Of a stretch of DNA of 64,000 nt, positions 37,099-44,888 are shown one piece after another. The DNA lies in contig DATKYR010000176.1 in NCBI GenBank assembly GCA_035528395.1, positions 32,752 to 96,751 of the forward strand. Reading direction: 5' to 3'. The notes under the pieces were generated by a model. It did not search any database. It was not told where the DNA came from and saw nothing but the letters and a program-made list of their open reading frames with translations. A program made the translations under genes and the position numbers. Position 1 is the stretch's first letter; every line of letters begins with the position of its first letter. Origin of the DNA: NIOZ-UU13 sp035528395 (lineage in GTDB: Bacteria; Planctomycetota; Phycisphaerae; Sedimentisphaerales; Anaerobacaceae).

Positions 37099-37884
37099 AT
37101 GGCTATAACGCTTCGCAGCCGAAGAGAAATTGATTTAATGCGTAAAGCAGGTGCTGTTGTAGCAGATGTTCTTTTAAAATTGAAAGAGATTGCAGAGCCG
37201 GGAGTAACTACGGGGCAGTTAGACGACGTAGCTGTGCAAATGACTGCTGATGCCGGAGCACAAGCTTTGTTCAAGGGTGTCCGTACCCCGACTTCCAAAA
37301 TTCCGTTTCCGGGTGCAATTTGCGCCTCGATGAATGAGCAGGTCGTTCACGGGATTCCTTCGGAGAATACAAAGCTTGAGCTCGGCGATGTCCTCAGCAT
37401 TGATTTCGGCGTTAGACTTGACTGCTATTGTGCAGATGCAGCAGTTACGATTGCCATCGGGCGGATTTCAGAAGATAGACGCAGGCTGATGGACGTAACA
37501 GAACATATTCTTGATATGGCAATAGCAAAATCTGCTCCGGGTGTTAAATGGAGTCAGGTAGCAGCCGAGATGCAGCAATATGCTGAGACCGCCGGGTTTT
37601 CGGTGGTAAGAGATTTTGTCGGGCACGGTATTGGCAGGAAAATGCATGAAGAGCCGAGAGTGCCCAACTTTGTCAATGATGACTTGTTAACCAATGATAT
37701 TATTTTGGCCGAAGGAATGGTTTTAGCTGTTGAGCCGATGATAAACGCCGGCTCCAGTGCCGTGCGAACACTGAGGAACGGATGGACGGTGGTAACAAAA
37801 GACAAGAAATGCTCGGCTCATTTTGAACATACAATTGCAATAGTGGAAAACGGTTGTGAGGTTTTGACTTTAGAAAAAACGTGA
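37099..37884 (+). CDS. map: Methionine aminopeptidase, type I
   Basis: A 261-residue cytosolic metalloenzyme that removes N-terminal Met. The metal ligands are visible in order: Asp in SIDFGV, Asp in CYCADAAVT, His in GHGIGRKMHEEP, Glu in AVEPMINAG and Glu in FEHTIAIVE. The leader contains ACGAGACGAGATACGAAAAT before ATG 37099. Its position between adk and infA is standard. Confidence 0.97.
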   Translation: MAITLRSRREIDLMRKAGAVVADVLLKLKEIAEPGVTTGQLDDVAVQMTADAGAQALFKGVRTPTSKIPFPGAICASMNEQVVHGIPSENTKLELGDVLSIDFGVRLDCYCADAAVTIAIGRISEDRRRLMDVTEHILDMAIAKSAPGVKWSQVAAEMQQYAETAGFSVVRDFVGHGIGRKMHEEPRVPNFVNDDLLTNDIILAEGMVLAVEPMINAGSSAVRTLRNGWTVVTKDKKCSAHFEHTIAIVENGCEVLTLEKT

Positions 37885-37946
37885 GTAGTATCTCGAATGA
37901 ATGACGAGTTACGAGCCACAAAATAAAGAAATACGAAACAGGAAAA

Positions 37947-38162
37947 ATGGCAAAGAAGGACACAATAAGATTGCAAGCCAAAGTGACCGAAGCTTTGCCG
38001 AATGCGATGTTTAAAGTGGAATTGGAGAACGGCCACAAGGTTTTAGCGCATGTTTCGGGCAAAATGCGGATGCATTATATTCGGATTTTGCCTGGCGATA
38101 CGGTCCTGGTTGAAATGTCGCCGTATGATTTAAACAGAGGCCGAATAGTTCTCAGGCATTAG
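37947..38162 (+). CDS. infA: Translation initiation factor IF-1
   Basis: A 71-residue single OB-fold protein that blocks the A site in initiation. LQAKVTEALPNAMFKVELEN, GHKVLAHVSGKMRMHYIRIL and GDTVLVEMSPYDLNRGRIV are typical. The leader holds ACGAGTTACGA and ATACGAAACAGG. Confidence 0.98.
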   Translation: MAKKDTIRLQAKVTEALPNAMFKVELENGHKVLAHVSGKMRMHYIRILPGDTVLVEMSPYDLNRGRIVLRH

Positions 38163-38196
38163 TCGCAGACTACAGCCGAAAAAGTAGGTATGTAAA

Positions 38197-38310
38197 ATGA
38201 AAGTTAGAAGTTCTGTAAAGCGTATATGTGAGAATTGCAAGATTATTCGCCGTAAAGGCGTTGTGCGGGTGATTTGTACGAACCCGCGGCATAAACAACG
38301 GCAGGGTTGA
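38197..38310 (+). CDS. rpmJ: Ribosomal protein L36
   Basis: A 37-residue protein that is easily missed because of its size. It reads MKVRSSVKRICENCKII, then RRKGVVRVICTNPRHKQRQG. The zinc ligands CxxC, C and H are intact (CENC, ICTNPRHKQ), so this is the zinc-binding form. It lies between infA and rpsM, the standard place. Confidence 0.97.
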   Translation: MKVRSSVKRICENCKIIRRKGVVRVICTNPRHKQRQG

Positions 38311-38319
38311 CCTTGTCGT

Positions 38320-38430
38320 CAGTGGTGAGTGGTTAATTGGTGAGTGGTGAGTAGAAAGTAAGCCAAGTTTAATTAACCAATTAGCTAATTAACTAATTAG
38401 TGAGTGGCCAGTGGTAATTAACGAATAACT
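38320..38430. repeat. TGGTGAGT / TTAATTAACCAATTA repeat cluster between rpmJ and rpsM
   Basis: The spacer holds several GGTGAGT or GGTTAATT units, followed by AT-rich complementary runs (AATTAACCAATTAGC and CTAATTAACTAATTAG), so it can fold back. The same units recur at 4099-4350 and 39294-39375. Confidence 0.6.
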
Positions 38431-38450
38431 GGATACGAAAAGGAGCTGAT

Positions 38451-38834
38451 ATGCCACGTATAGTTGGTGTTGATATTCCCAATGACAAATCTATATGGAT
38501 TTCGCTGACTTATATTGTCGGTATAGGTAAATATACCTCTGAACAGATTTTGAAAGAATCTGGTATCGAAAGAAGTACAAAGGCCGGCAAGCTCAGTGAA
38601 GACGAGCTTAGCCGCATAACGCAGATTATCGACCGTAATTACATCGTGGAAGGTCAGCTTCGCAGGCAGGTTGCACAAAATATAGCCCGCTTGCGCGATA
38701 TAAGTTGTTACAGAGGCGTTCGCCACAGAAGGGGTTTACCCGTTCGTGGCCAGTGCACCCAAAGTAATGCGCGCACCCGTAAAGGCCCAAGAAAAACAGT
38801 CGCGGGCAAGAAGGGTGTAAAAGAAAAACGCTAA
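38451..38834 (+). CDS. rpsM: Ribosomal protein S13
   Basis: A 127-residue 30S head protein. MPRIVGVDIPNDKSIWISLT, GIGKYTSEQILKESGI and the basic tail GLPVRGQCTQSNARTRKGPR are typical. AAAAGGAG before ATG 38451 is one of the few clear Shine-Dalgarno sites in this operon. Confidence 0.98.
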   Translation: MPRIVGVDIPNDKSIWISLTYIVGIGKYTSEQILKESGIERSTKAGKLSEDELSRITQIIDRNYIVEGQLRRQVAQNIARLRDISCYRGVRHRRGLPVRGQCTQSNARTRKGPRKTVAGKKGVKEKR

Positions 38835-38883
38835 GAGAAAATAACATATACGTTATACGCTAATTAGAGGATTTTTCCAAATA

Positions 38884-39264
38884 ATGGCAAAAAAGACAAA
38901 GCGAAGAGCAAGGAAAAATGTCGTCCGGGCTATTGTGCACATAAAGGCGACATTCAACAATACGTTGATTACGATTACGGATTTGGATGGTAATACGGTT
39001 TGCTCGGGTTCATCCGGTTGTGTAGGCTTTAAAGGCTCTCGCAAAAGTACGCCTTTTGCGGCACAAAAGGCTGCACAACGTTGCGCCGGTGCCGCTATGC
39101 GTAATGGTGTGCGCGAAGTCGAAATCAGGGTTAAGGGGCCTGGTTCAGGTCGTGAATCCGCCATCTCAGCCCTGCAGCAAGCGGGATTGCGTATCGCTTC
39201 GATAGAGGACGTTACCCCACTTCCGCACAACGGCTGCAGGCCGCCGAAGCGAAGGAGAGTATAA
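38884..39264 (+). CDS. rpsK: Ribosomal protein S11
   Basis: A 126-residue platform protein. VHIKATFNNTLITITDLDGN, SSGCVGFKGSRKSTPFAAQ and the C-terminal DVTPLPHNGCRPPKRRRV are typical. It is followed by a repeat-filled spacer before rpsD. Confidence 0.98.
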   Translation: MAKKTKRRARKNVVRAIVHIKATFNNTLITITDLDGNTVCSGSSGCVGFKGSRKSTPFAAQKAAQRCAGAAMRNGVREVEIRVKGPGSGRESAISALQQAGLRIASIEDVTPLPHNGCRPPKRRRV

Positions 39265-39450
39265 AAAATAAAATCCGAAGCACAAGATGATAACTTGGTA
39301 ACTGGTGAGTGGTGAGTAGTGAGTGGTGAGTATTCAACTGGCCAATTAACCACCACTAATTAACTAATTAACTTATCCTGTTTCGGATTTCGATATTCGA
39401 ATTTTAGTTTTGAATTATAGTTTTTGGCTTTTGGAGATAAATAAAAAAGA
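39265..39450. repeat. Composite repeat spacer between rpsK and rpsD
   Basis: This gap combines two repeat families. The outer parts carry AAATCCGAAGCAC near 39270 and TTTCGGATTTCGATATTCG near 39382, matching the element at 28893-29045. The centre (39294-39375) contains TGGTGAGTGGTGAGT units with AATTAACCACC and CTAATTAACTAATTAAC complements. Confidence 0.6.
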
Positions 39451-40083
39451 ATGGGACGTTATCTGGATTCATCTTGTAAACACTGCCGTCGTGAAGGAAT
39501 GAAACTTATGCTCAAGGGCATCAGATGTGAGACGGCTAAGTGTCCTGTCGAAAAGAAACAGCGAAATTTGGCACCCGGGATGCACGGTTGGCGCCGAGGC
39601 AGAGCGAGTGAATACGGTGTTCGGCTTCGCGAAAAGCAAAAGGTCAAAAGATATTATGGACTTTTCGAGCAGCAGTTTATGAGGTATTTTCACGAAGCCG
39701 AGCGGATAAGGGGCAATACAGGCGAGACTCTGCTTCAATTGCTGGAAAGACGTTTGGATAATGTGGTCTATAAGTTAAATTTTGCACCGTCGCGCAAGGC
39801 TGCAAGGCAGATGGTTGCTCACGGCCATATTTATGTAAACGGACGCAAGGTGGATGTCAGCGATTATACTACGAAAATCGGTGACAAGATAACAATCAAA
39901 GGTTCCGAAAAAAGCGTCAAAAAAGTGAAGGAGCAGCTGGAAAGCAACCCGAATTTTACCACACAGAGCTGGCTGCAACTGGCCCGGGAAAAACCCGAAG
40001 CTACTATTGTCGCAATGCCCGCTCGGGATGATGTCCAGATTCCCGTTGAAGAACAGTTGGTTGTGGAATTCTGCTCGAGATAG
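39451..40083 (+). CDS. rpsD: Ribosomal protein S4
   Basis: A 210-residue primary assembly protein. The N-terminal zinc motif is of the Cys4 type (CKHC then CETAKC), and the S4 RNA-binding domain (RLDNVVYKLNFAPSRKAARQ, HGHIYVNGRKVD) is present. TTGGAG is found about 17 nt upstream of the ATG. In E. coli S4 represses the alpha operon. Confidence 0.98.
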   Translation: MGRYLDSSCKHCRREGMKLMLKGIRCETAKCPVEKKQRNLAPGMHGWRRGRASEYGVRLREKQKVKRYYGLFEQQFMRYFHEAERIRGNTGETLLQLLERRLDNVVYKLNFAPSRKAARQMVAHGHIYVNGRKVDVSDYTTKIGDKITIKGSEKSVKKVKEQLESNPNFTTQSWLQLAREKPEATIVAMPARDDVQIPVEEQLVVEFCSR

Positions 40084-40181
40084 CTGGGAAACAGTTTTAT
40101 TTTTTGGTGTCGAGTTTTGACTCCTGCTGGCAGCAAGCAGGGGTAAAAATTCAAAACTCAAGATTTACATAGGAGACCTGT

Positions 40182-41189
40182 ATGCGAGTTACATGGCGTG
40201 GTTTGGAATTGCCGACTCGTGTTGAACGAGACACGATGGTATCGAGCGATAAGTATAGCCGATTCTTTATTGAGCCTTTCGAAAGGGGATTCGGCACCAC
40301 TATTGGGAATAGTCTCAGACGTATATTGCTTTCCTCTTTGGAGGGTAGTGCCGTAACGTCGATCAAAATAGAGGGTGTCAGCCATGAATTCAGCTCGGTA
40401 AAAGGTGTGATGGAGGATGTTACCGATATTGTTTTGAATGTTAAGAGTCTTGTCATTCGCCTCCAAGGCCAGGGGCCAAAGACGATGACTGTTTCGGCAA
40501 ATAAAGCTGGCGTTATAACGGCCGCTGATATAGTTGCTGACCCGGCCATTGAAGTGATAAACAAAGATATGGTGTTGGTCACTTTGACGGAAAAAGTAAA
40601 GTTTGAAATGGAAATGGTAGTTGAGAGCGGTCGTGGTTATGTGCCGGCTTCCGAACGTATCGCTGCTACTGACAGGTTCGATCAGGAAATCGGAAGAATA
40701 ATTCTCGACGCCGTATATTCACCAGTTACACGAGTACGCTATACAACCGAGAACACCCGTGTGGGCCAGCGAACTAATTATGACAGGCTGATTCTGGAAA
40801 TTTGGACCAACGGAACAATCACGCCTGAAATGGCACTTGTGGAGGCTGCTAAAATTTTGCGTAAGCACGTAAATCCGTTCGTGCAGTACTTCGAGCTTGG
40901 AGAACAGACCGTCGCTGCTTCTGAGATTATTGAGGCAGAGCCCCAGGAACAAGCGGTGGACGAGGAAATGGCACATAAACTCAGAATGCCGATACAGGAA
41001 CTGGAGCTCTCAGTAAGAGCAGGCAACTGTCTTGAATCAGTCAAAACCGAAACAGTCGGCGATTTGGTGAAGATGACAGAGGTTGATTTGCTGAAGATTC
41101 GCAGCTTCGGTAAGACTTCTCTGCGGGAAATCAGGAGGAAACTCGCCGACATTGGCTTGTCTTTAGGAATGACCGATATCGATAGTTAA
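40182..41189 (+). CDS. rpoA: RNA polymerase alpha subunit
   Basis: A 335-residue assembly platform for RNAP. The N-terminal domain has FIEPFERGFGTTIGNSLRRI and the LLSSLEGSAVTSI segment. The C-terminal domain, which binds UP elements and activators, is complete (MPIQELELSVRAGNCLESVK, LLKIRSFGKTSLREIRRKL). AGGAG precedes ATG 40182. Confidence 0.98.
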   Translation: MRVTWRGLELPTRVERDTMVSSDKYSRFFIEPFERGFGTTIGNSLRRILLSSLEGSAVTSIKIEGVSHEFSSVKGVMEDVTDIVLNVKSLVIRLQGQGPKTMTVSANKAGVITAADIVADPAIEVINKDMVLVTLTEKVKFEMEMVVESGRGYVPASERIAATDRFDQEIGRIILDAVYSPVTRVRYTTENTRVGQRTNYDRLILEIWTNGTITPEMALVEAAKILRKHVNPFVQYFELGEQTVAASEIIEAEPQEQAVDEEMAHKLRMPIQELELSVRAGNCLESVKTETVGDLVKMTEVDLLKIRSFGKTSLREIRRKLADIGLSLGMTDIDS

Positions 41190-41252
41190 TTTTGATAGTT
41201 TAGTTTGATAACATTTGCGGGCAGTATCGCCGGATTAAGAGGAATTTGAAAT

Positions 41253-41795
41253 ATGCGTCATAGAGTAGCAGGACGTCAGTTAAATCGAACAAAGGAGCAT
41301 CGTCTGGCAATGCGACGAAATTTGGTCGCTTCGCTAATCCAGCACGAGACGGTTTCGACCACAATAGAAAAGGCTAAAGAGGTAAAGCCCTTTGCCGAGA
41401 AGTTGATTACATTAGCCAAGAAAGGCACGTTGTCGGCCAGACGCCGGGCCATTGCCCTGCTTGGAAATCGTAACATCATAGATTACGAGGACGGCCAGGC
41501 AGTTAAAACCGGCACGGTAATTGGAAAGTTGTTCAGCGAACTTGGTCCCAGATACCTTGACAGGCCTGGCGGTTATACGAGGATTATTCGGCTGTCTTTG
41601 AGAAGGTTGGGTGATAACGGCCAGCTTGTTTTGCTGCAGCTCATAGGCGCCGACGAGAGCTTAAAAAAACATGGCAAAACAACTACCAAAAAGAGCTCAC
41701 GCAAAAAGGCAAAAGAAACTGTAGAAGTTAAAGAGATTGACGAAGCCCAGGAGAGTACAGAAACCGGCGACCAGACAGACCAGTCCGACCAATAA
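41253..41795 (+). CDS. rplQ: Ribosomal protein L17 with acidic tail
   Basis: L17 lies near the tunnel exit. The core (MRHRVAGRQLNRTKEHRLAM, RNLVASLIQHETVSTTIEKA, GGYTRIIRLSLRRLGDNGQL) covers about 130 residues. After it comes a low-complexity tail of about 45 residues, first Lys-rich (KKSSRKKAKETVEVKE), then Glu/Thr/Asp-rich (STETGDQTDQSDQ). Total length is 180. It is the last ribosomal gene in the run. Confidence 0.96.
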   Translation: MRHRVAGRQLNRTKEHRLAMRRNLVASLIQHETVSTTIEKAKEVKPFAEKLITLAKKGTLSARRRAIALLGNRNIIDYEDGQAVKTGTVIGKLFSELGPRYLDRPGGYTRIIRLSLRRLGDNGQLVLLQLIGADESLKKHGKTTTKKSSRKKAKETVEVKEIDEAQESTETGDQTDQSDQ

Positions 41796-41899
41796 TAGCA
41801 GATGGTATGTGGCGGATAGAAAATAGCGAGAAGTATAAAAGCAAAAACAAAACGCTGCACTAAACGCAATACGAGATACACAATACGAGATACGATAGA

Positions 41900-42316
41900 A
41901 TGAGCACGGATGATTGCCTCTTTTGTAAAATGGTAGCCGGGCAGATTCCGGTTACGAAGATTTACGAAGACGAAGTTGTCCTCGCTTTTTTAGACATTGG
42001 CCCCATAAGTGATGGCCATACTTTGGTGATACCGAAGCAGCACTTTGAAAAGTTACACGACTGTCCGTCTGAGTTTTTAGGCCGGGTTGTTTCACGGCTG
42101 GGCAAAATCGCCGGAGCTGTAACTGCTGCGATGAATTCCGACGGCTATAATGTGTTGTGCAATAATGGGAGGGTTGCCGGCCAGCTTATTGAGCATCTGC
42201 ATTTTCATATAATTGGTCGCAATACCGGCGACGGCCTCTTCAGCCAATGGCCGGCTTACGAGTATGAGCAGGGAAAAATCGAAGTGATAGCCGAGAAGAT
42301 TCGAAAATATTTGTAA
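41900..42316 (+). CDS. HIT family nucleotide hydrolase
   Basis: A 138-residue cytosolic histidine-triad protein of the HinT/Hit branch, hydrolysing phosphoramidates or dinucleotides. The triad HLHFHIIG is near the C-terminus, and the N-terminal CLFCKMVAGQIPVTKIYED is the typical Cys-containing start. The leader is packed with ATACGAGATAC units (41869-41899). Whether it is co-transcribed with rplQ (104 nt upstream) is unclear. Confidence 0.93.
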   Translation: MSTDDCLFCKMVAGQIPVTKIYEDEVVLAFLDIGPISDGHTLVIPKQHFEKLHDCPSEFLGRVVSRLGKIAGAVTAAMNSDGYNVLCNNGRVAGQLIEHLHFHIIGRNTGDGLFSQWPAYEYEQGKIEVIAEKIRKYL

Positions 42317-42332
42317 TTTGTTTTTGTTCTTC

Positions 42333-42360
42333 TTGAATAAAATCTTTTTTGCAGTATATA
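42333..42360 (+). promoter_or_regulatory. Candidate promoter for tRNA-fMet
   Basis: TTGAAT (42333-42338), a 16-nt spacer and TATATA (42355-42360) lie 12 nt before the tRNA. The match is moderate. Confidence 0.4.
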
Positions 42361-42372
42361 TATGTTAATGAT

Positions 42373-42446
42373 CGCGGGGTAGAGCAGTCTGGTAGCTCGT
42401 CGGGCCCATAACCCGGAGGTCGCAGGTTCGAATCCTGCCCCCGCTA
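42373..42446 (+). tRNA. Initiator tRNA-fMet (CAT)
   Basis: The acceptor CGCGGGG and CCCCGCT pair except at position 1-72 (C-U), the unpaired end expected for initiators. The anticodon stem carries three G-C pairs (GGG/CCC) around loop CCCATAA with anticodon CAT. The T arm GCAGG/CCTGC has TTCGAAT. The sequence closely follows the E. coli initiator. CCA is not encoded. Confidence 0.95.
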
Positions 42447-42712
42447 TTTCGCTAAATCCTTCAAAGATGGTCACTTATGACTCGTTTTTTGCTGCGCAGA
42501 TGAGAAGATTACTCCTTTTGGGCATGCCTGAAGTGCGCTTGGGTGGGCCGATAGTGATGGGCAGATCGGCCTTTTCAGGGCTTTAAAGCGGATTACGCAT
42601 CTGTTCGTCGGGGCAACACCCCGGAGGTCGTACCAGCAAAGTTGCATCCACAATTTCAATGAGCAGTGGATGTTCTCAGTCTTTGAAGAGTCGCTCTTAA
42701 GCGGTGGTATCG

Positions 42713-42940
42713 ATGGTTGAAAAACAATCAGAAATTGGCAGAGATGCTCAGCTTGCTATGCTACTGCGGCATAAGTGGCGAGACGGGATTGAGAAGGCTG
42801 TCGATGAGGTGAAGCTCGTTGTTGTTCAGGGTAGAAAACGAACAATAACTGATAAATGGTTCAGGCGCCAATGGTTTAGGTCGATGATGAGGAATAGGAA
42901 GAGGGCAAAGAAGATGGAAAGCCAGACAGTACAGAAATAA
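42713..42940 (+). CDS. Small basic hypothetical protein
   Basis: A 75-residue frame from ATG 42713 (GTG 42704 is an alternative). It is rich in Arg and Lys (WFRRQWFRSMMRNRKRAKKM) with an acidic first half, and I recognise no family. It lies between tRNA-fMet and the accessory region and lacks a clear Shine-Dalgarno. It may be a real small protein or a chance frame. The 266 nt before it hold no gene that I can support. Confidence 0.35.
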   Translation: MVEKQSEIGRDAQLAMLLRHKWRDGIEKAVDEVKLVVVQGRKRTITDKWFRRQWFRSMMRNRKRAKKMESQTVQK

Positions 42941-42989
42941 GAACCTCGGTTATTCACCTATGTTGGATTTCAGCAAGAAAAAGCACGTT

Positions 42990-43040
42990 TTTTTACCATC
43001 GGATTAAGTAAACGGTGAGAAGAAATCTATCGATCATGTA
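42990..43040 (+). repeat. Partial copy of the ATCGGATTAAG repeat family
   Basis: A T-tract followed by ATCGGATTAAGTAAACGG and a GAAATCTATC-like end matches the 3' part of the longer repeats at 51339, 54133, 56730 and 63798. The 5' hairpin portion is missing. Confidence 0.6.
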
Positions 43041-43056
43041 GTTCGTTTTTGAAGAA

Positions 43057-43092
43057 AAAGAGCTGGTAATTCTTTCAATCTACCAGCTCTTT
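43057..43092 (-). terminator. Terminator for the propeller/dockerin/LamG gene
   Basis: AAAGAGCTGGTA (43057-43068) and TACCAGCTCTTT (43081-43092) form a perfect 12-bp stem. On the minus strand it is followed by a T-rich run, 41 nt beyond the stop at 43133. Confidence 0.85.
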
Positions 43093-43132
43093 AATCATCT
43101 TGCCCGTTTTTTTTACATCAGTGTTTCGATTT

Positions 43133-43936
43133 TTATGGAATCACTACTCGGTTGTAGATACGAACATCGTCAATCAGGCCGGAGAAGTAGGTTCCGGCTT
43201 CCATAGCCTTGCCGGTGCCAATGTACAGACCGTTTTCTGAGGCTTCCAAATTAGTCTGCGTGTCTTGAGCCACGACGATATCATCAACATAAAGCGTTCT
43301 GTACAAACCATCCCACACGAGACCTATCCGGTGCCAATAGCCATCTGTGATGTTTGTTTGTGACTGCAATGGTCCTGCAGACCGACCGGGACTTTTAAGC
43401 TCCGTCATCAGGTTACCTTCGGTTGGATCTGCCAGAAACCAATTCGCGCCACCTGACTGAGATATGATGACTTGTCCTGGAGCACCACCTATAATCCAGG
43501 CAAAGACACTGAACGGTCTTTCTACAAGATTAGGGATAGGACCGGTTACAAGACTGTCATCCAGGCCATCCAACATAAGTGCACCGTCCACTTGCCCGCC
43601 ACTTGGCAGCCAAACCGGGTTGCCAATGACAAAAGCATCGTTGTCACCGGCACTGTCTTGAGCGATATCGCCTTCAGTTTCGTCCAATGTCCAGTGTGCT
43701 ATCAGCGTTTGGTCTATTGGTTCTATGTACTCCGTAAGGACCACCAAATCCTGAACGTCAACGATGCCGTCGCCCCAGGGCATCGGGCCAATGTCACACA
43801 AAGGGTAGTCTTCGCCCCAGTGCTCAGTTATGATCACAATGTCTTTCACATCCACAATTCCGTCGCCGTTGAAATCGAGGATCGGCACAATGGGGACTTC
43901 ATACATGTCCCAGCCCCCGATCCCGCCGGGTCGGCC
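43133..43936 (-). pseudogene. Dockerin-like plus LamG segment, cut off by an in-frame TAA from the propeller gene
   Basis: The frame continues directly from the upstream propeller gene across a single TAA (43939-43937). The first residues after the stop, GRPGGIGGWDMYEVPIVPI, complete a propeller blade like the earlier NRPGGMGSYDMW. Two dockerin-like loops follow (DFNGDGIVDVKDIVII and GDGIVDVQDLVVLTEY), then a LamG/concanavalin-like domain of about 190 residues (AHWTLDETEGDIAQDSAGDN to LIDDVRIYNRVV). The first internal ATG (43906) has no ribosome-binding site. I read this as the 3' part of one ancestral gene, either inactivated, read through, or affected by a sequence error. Confidence 0.75.
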
Positions 43937-44794
43937 TTAGACGAAGTAAAGCGTTTTTTGATCGGGGGAGAGACTCGGATTACCTTCGATGCCGCTGGCG
44001 TTGATCACCGGTCCGAGATTGACAGGCGGACTCCAAGCGGCAGCTTGGCTCCGTCGGGTAGTCGGCCACATGTCATACGAACCCATGCCGCCGGGGCGGT
44101 TGGAACAGAAGAACAGGGCCAATCCATCAGTTGAGAGACATCCATCGCCGTCATAGGCCGAGCTGTTGACTGCCGGCCCCATATTGACTGGCGCAGCCCA
44201 GTCGCTTTCTGCGTCCGGCCGCGTGGACATCCATAGATCGTAGTCGCCAAGGCCGCCGGAGCGTTTGGAGGCGAAGATGAATGTCAGCCCATCATGTGAG
44301 ATGGTTGGAGATATGTCAGGACTCCCACTGTTGAACGGAGTGCCCATGTTAACAGGCGGCCCCCAGGGATCGTCGGCGCTTAGCCGCGTACACATCCAGA
44401 GGTCGCGACTGCCTACACCACCAGGACGATCACTGGCGGCATTCCAGCCGCCGTACCAGTCGCTGAAGTAGAGGGTCAGGCCGTCCGCTGACAAACATGG
44501 AAATGCCTCATTGTAACGACTGTTGATTTCCTGAACGTTGACAAGCGGCCCCCACGGATTGTCGGCGTTTTCGCGCGTACTGCGCCACATATCGATATAA
44601 CCAAGTCCTTCGGAGCGTTCCGAGGAGATATACATTTCCAGACCATCGGCCGACATGAAAAAACTCACCTCGCGCGAAGGAGAGTTGAACGGTGGGCCCA
44701 GATTCACGGATTCGCCGAACGTGAAATCCGCTTTCGCAACCTCCACAGCCAGGCCCAATGCCAAAACCAATACAAGTAAAATTGTCTTTTTCAT
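43937..44794 (-). CDS. Secreted PD40/TolB-like beta-propeller protein (ends at premature TAA)
   Basis: A 285-residue product with a signal peptide (MKKTILLVLVLALGLAVEVAKA) and four to five repeated blades containing SADGLEMYISSERSEGLGYIDMW, LTFIFASKRSGGLGDYDLW and similar, the PD40 pattern. The last blade is cut at TLYFV by TAA. The same frame resumes with GRPGGIGG and leads into dockerin-like and LamG parts. The intact protein would be about 550 residues, exported, probably for binding cell-surface or polymeric glycans, although no ligand can be named. Confidence 0.8.
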   Translation of the reverse strand: MKKTILLVLVLALGLAVEVAKADFTFGESVNLGPPFNSPSREVSFFMSADGLEMYISSERSEGLGYIDMWRSTRENADNPWGPLVNVQEINSRYNEAFPCLSADGLTLYFSDWYGGWNAASDRPGGVGSRDLWMCTRLSADDPWGPPVNMGTPFNSGSPDISPTISHDGLTFIFASKRSGGLGDYDLWMSTRPDAESDWAAPVNMGPAVNSSAYDGDGCLSTDGLALFFCSNRPGGMGSYDMWPTTRRSQAAAWSPPVNLGPVINASGIEGNPSLSPDQKTLYFV

Positions 44795-44888
44795 CTTATT
44801 AGCCTTTCAAATTTGCCAATGTTCTCATGCCATACACTTTACGCACATCTACCGGATCAGCTTTATCTTACCGAAAATCCCGTGCTGG

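Noticed and set aside
42373..42446. Elongator tRNA-Met or tRNA-Ile (CAT, lysidine-modified)
   Set aside because: The unpaired 1-72 position and three consecutive G-C pairs in the anticodon stem are initiator features.
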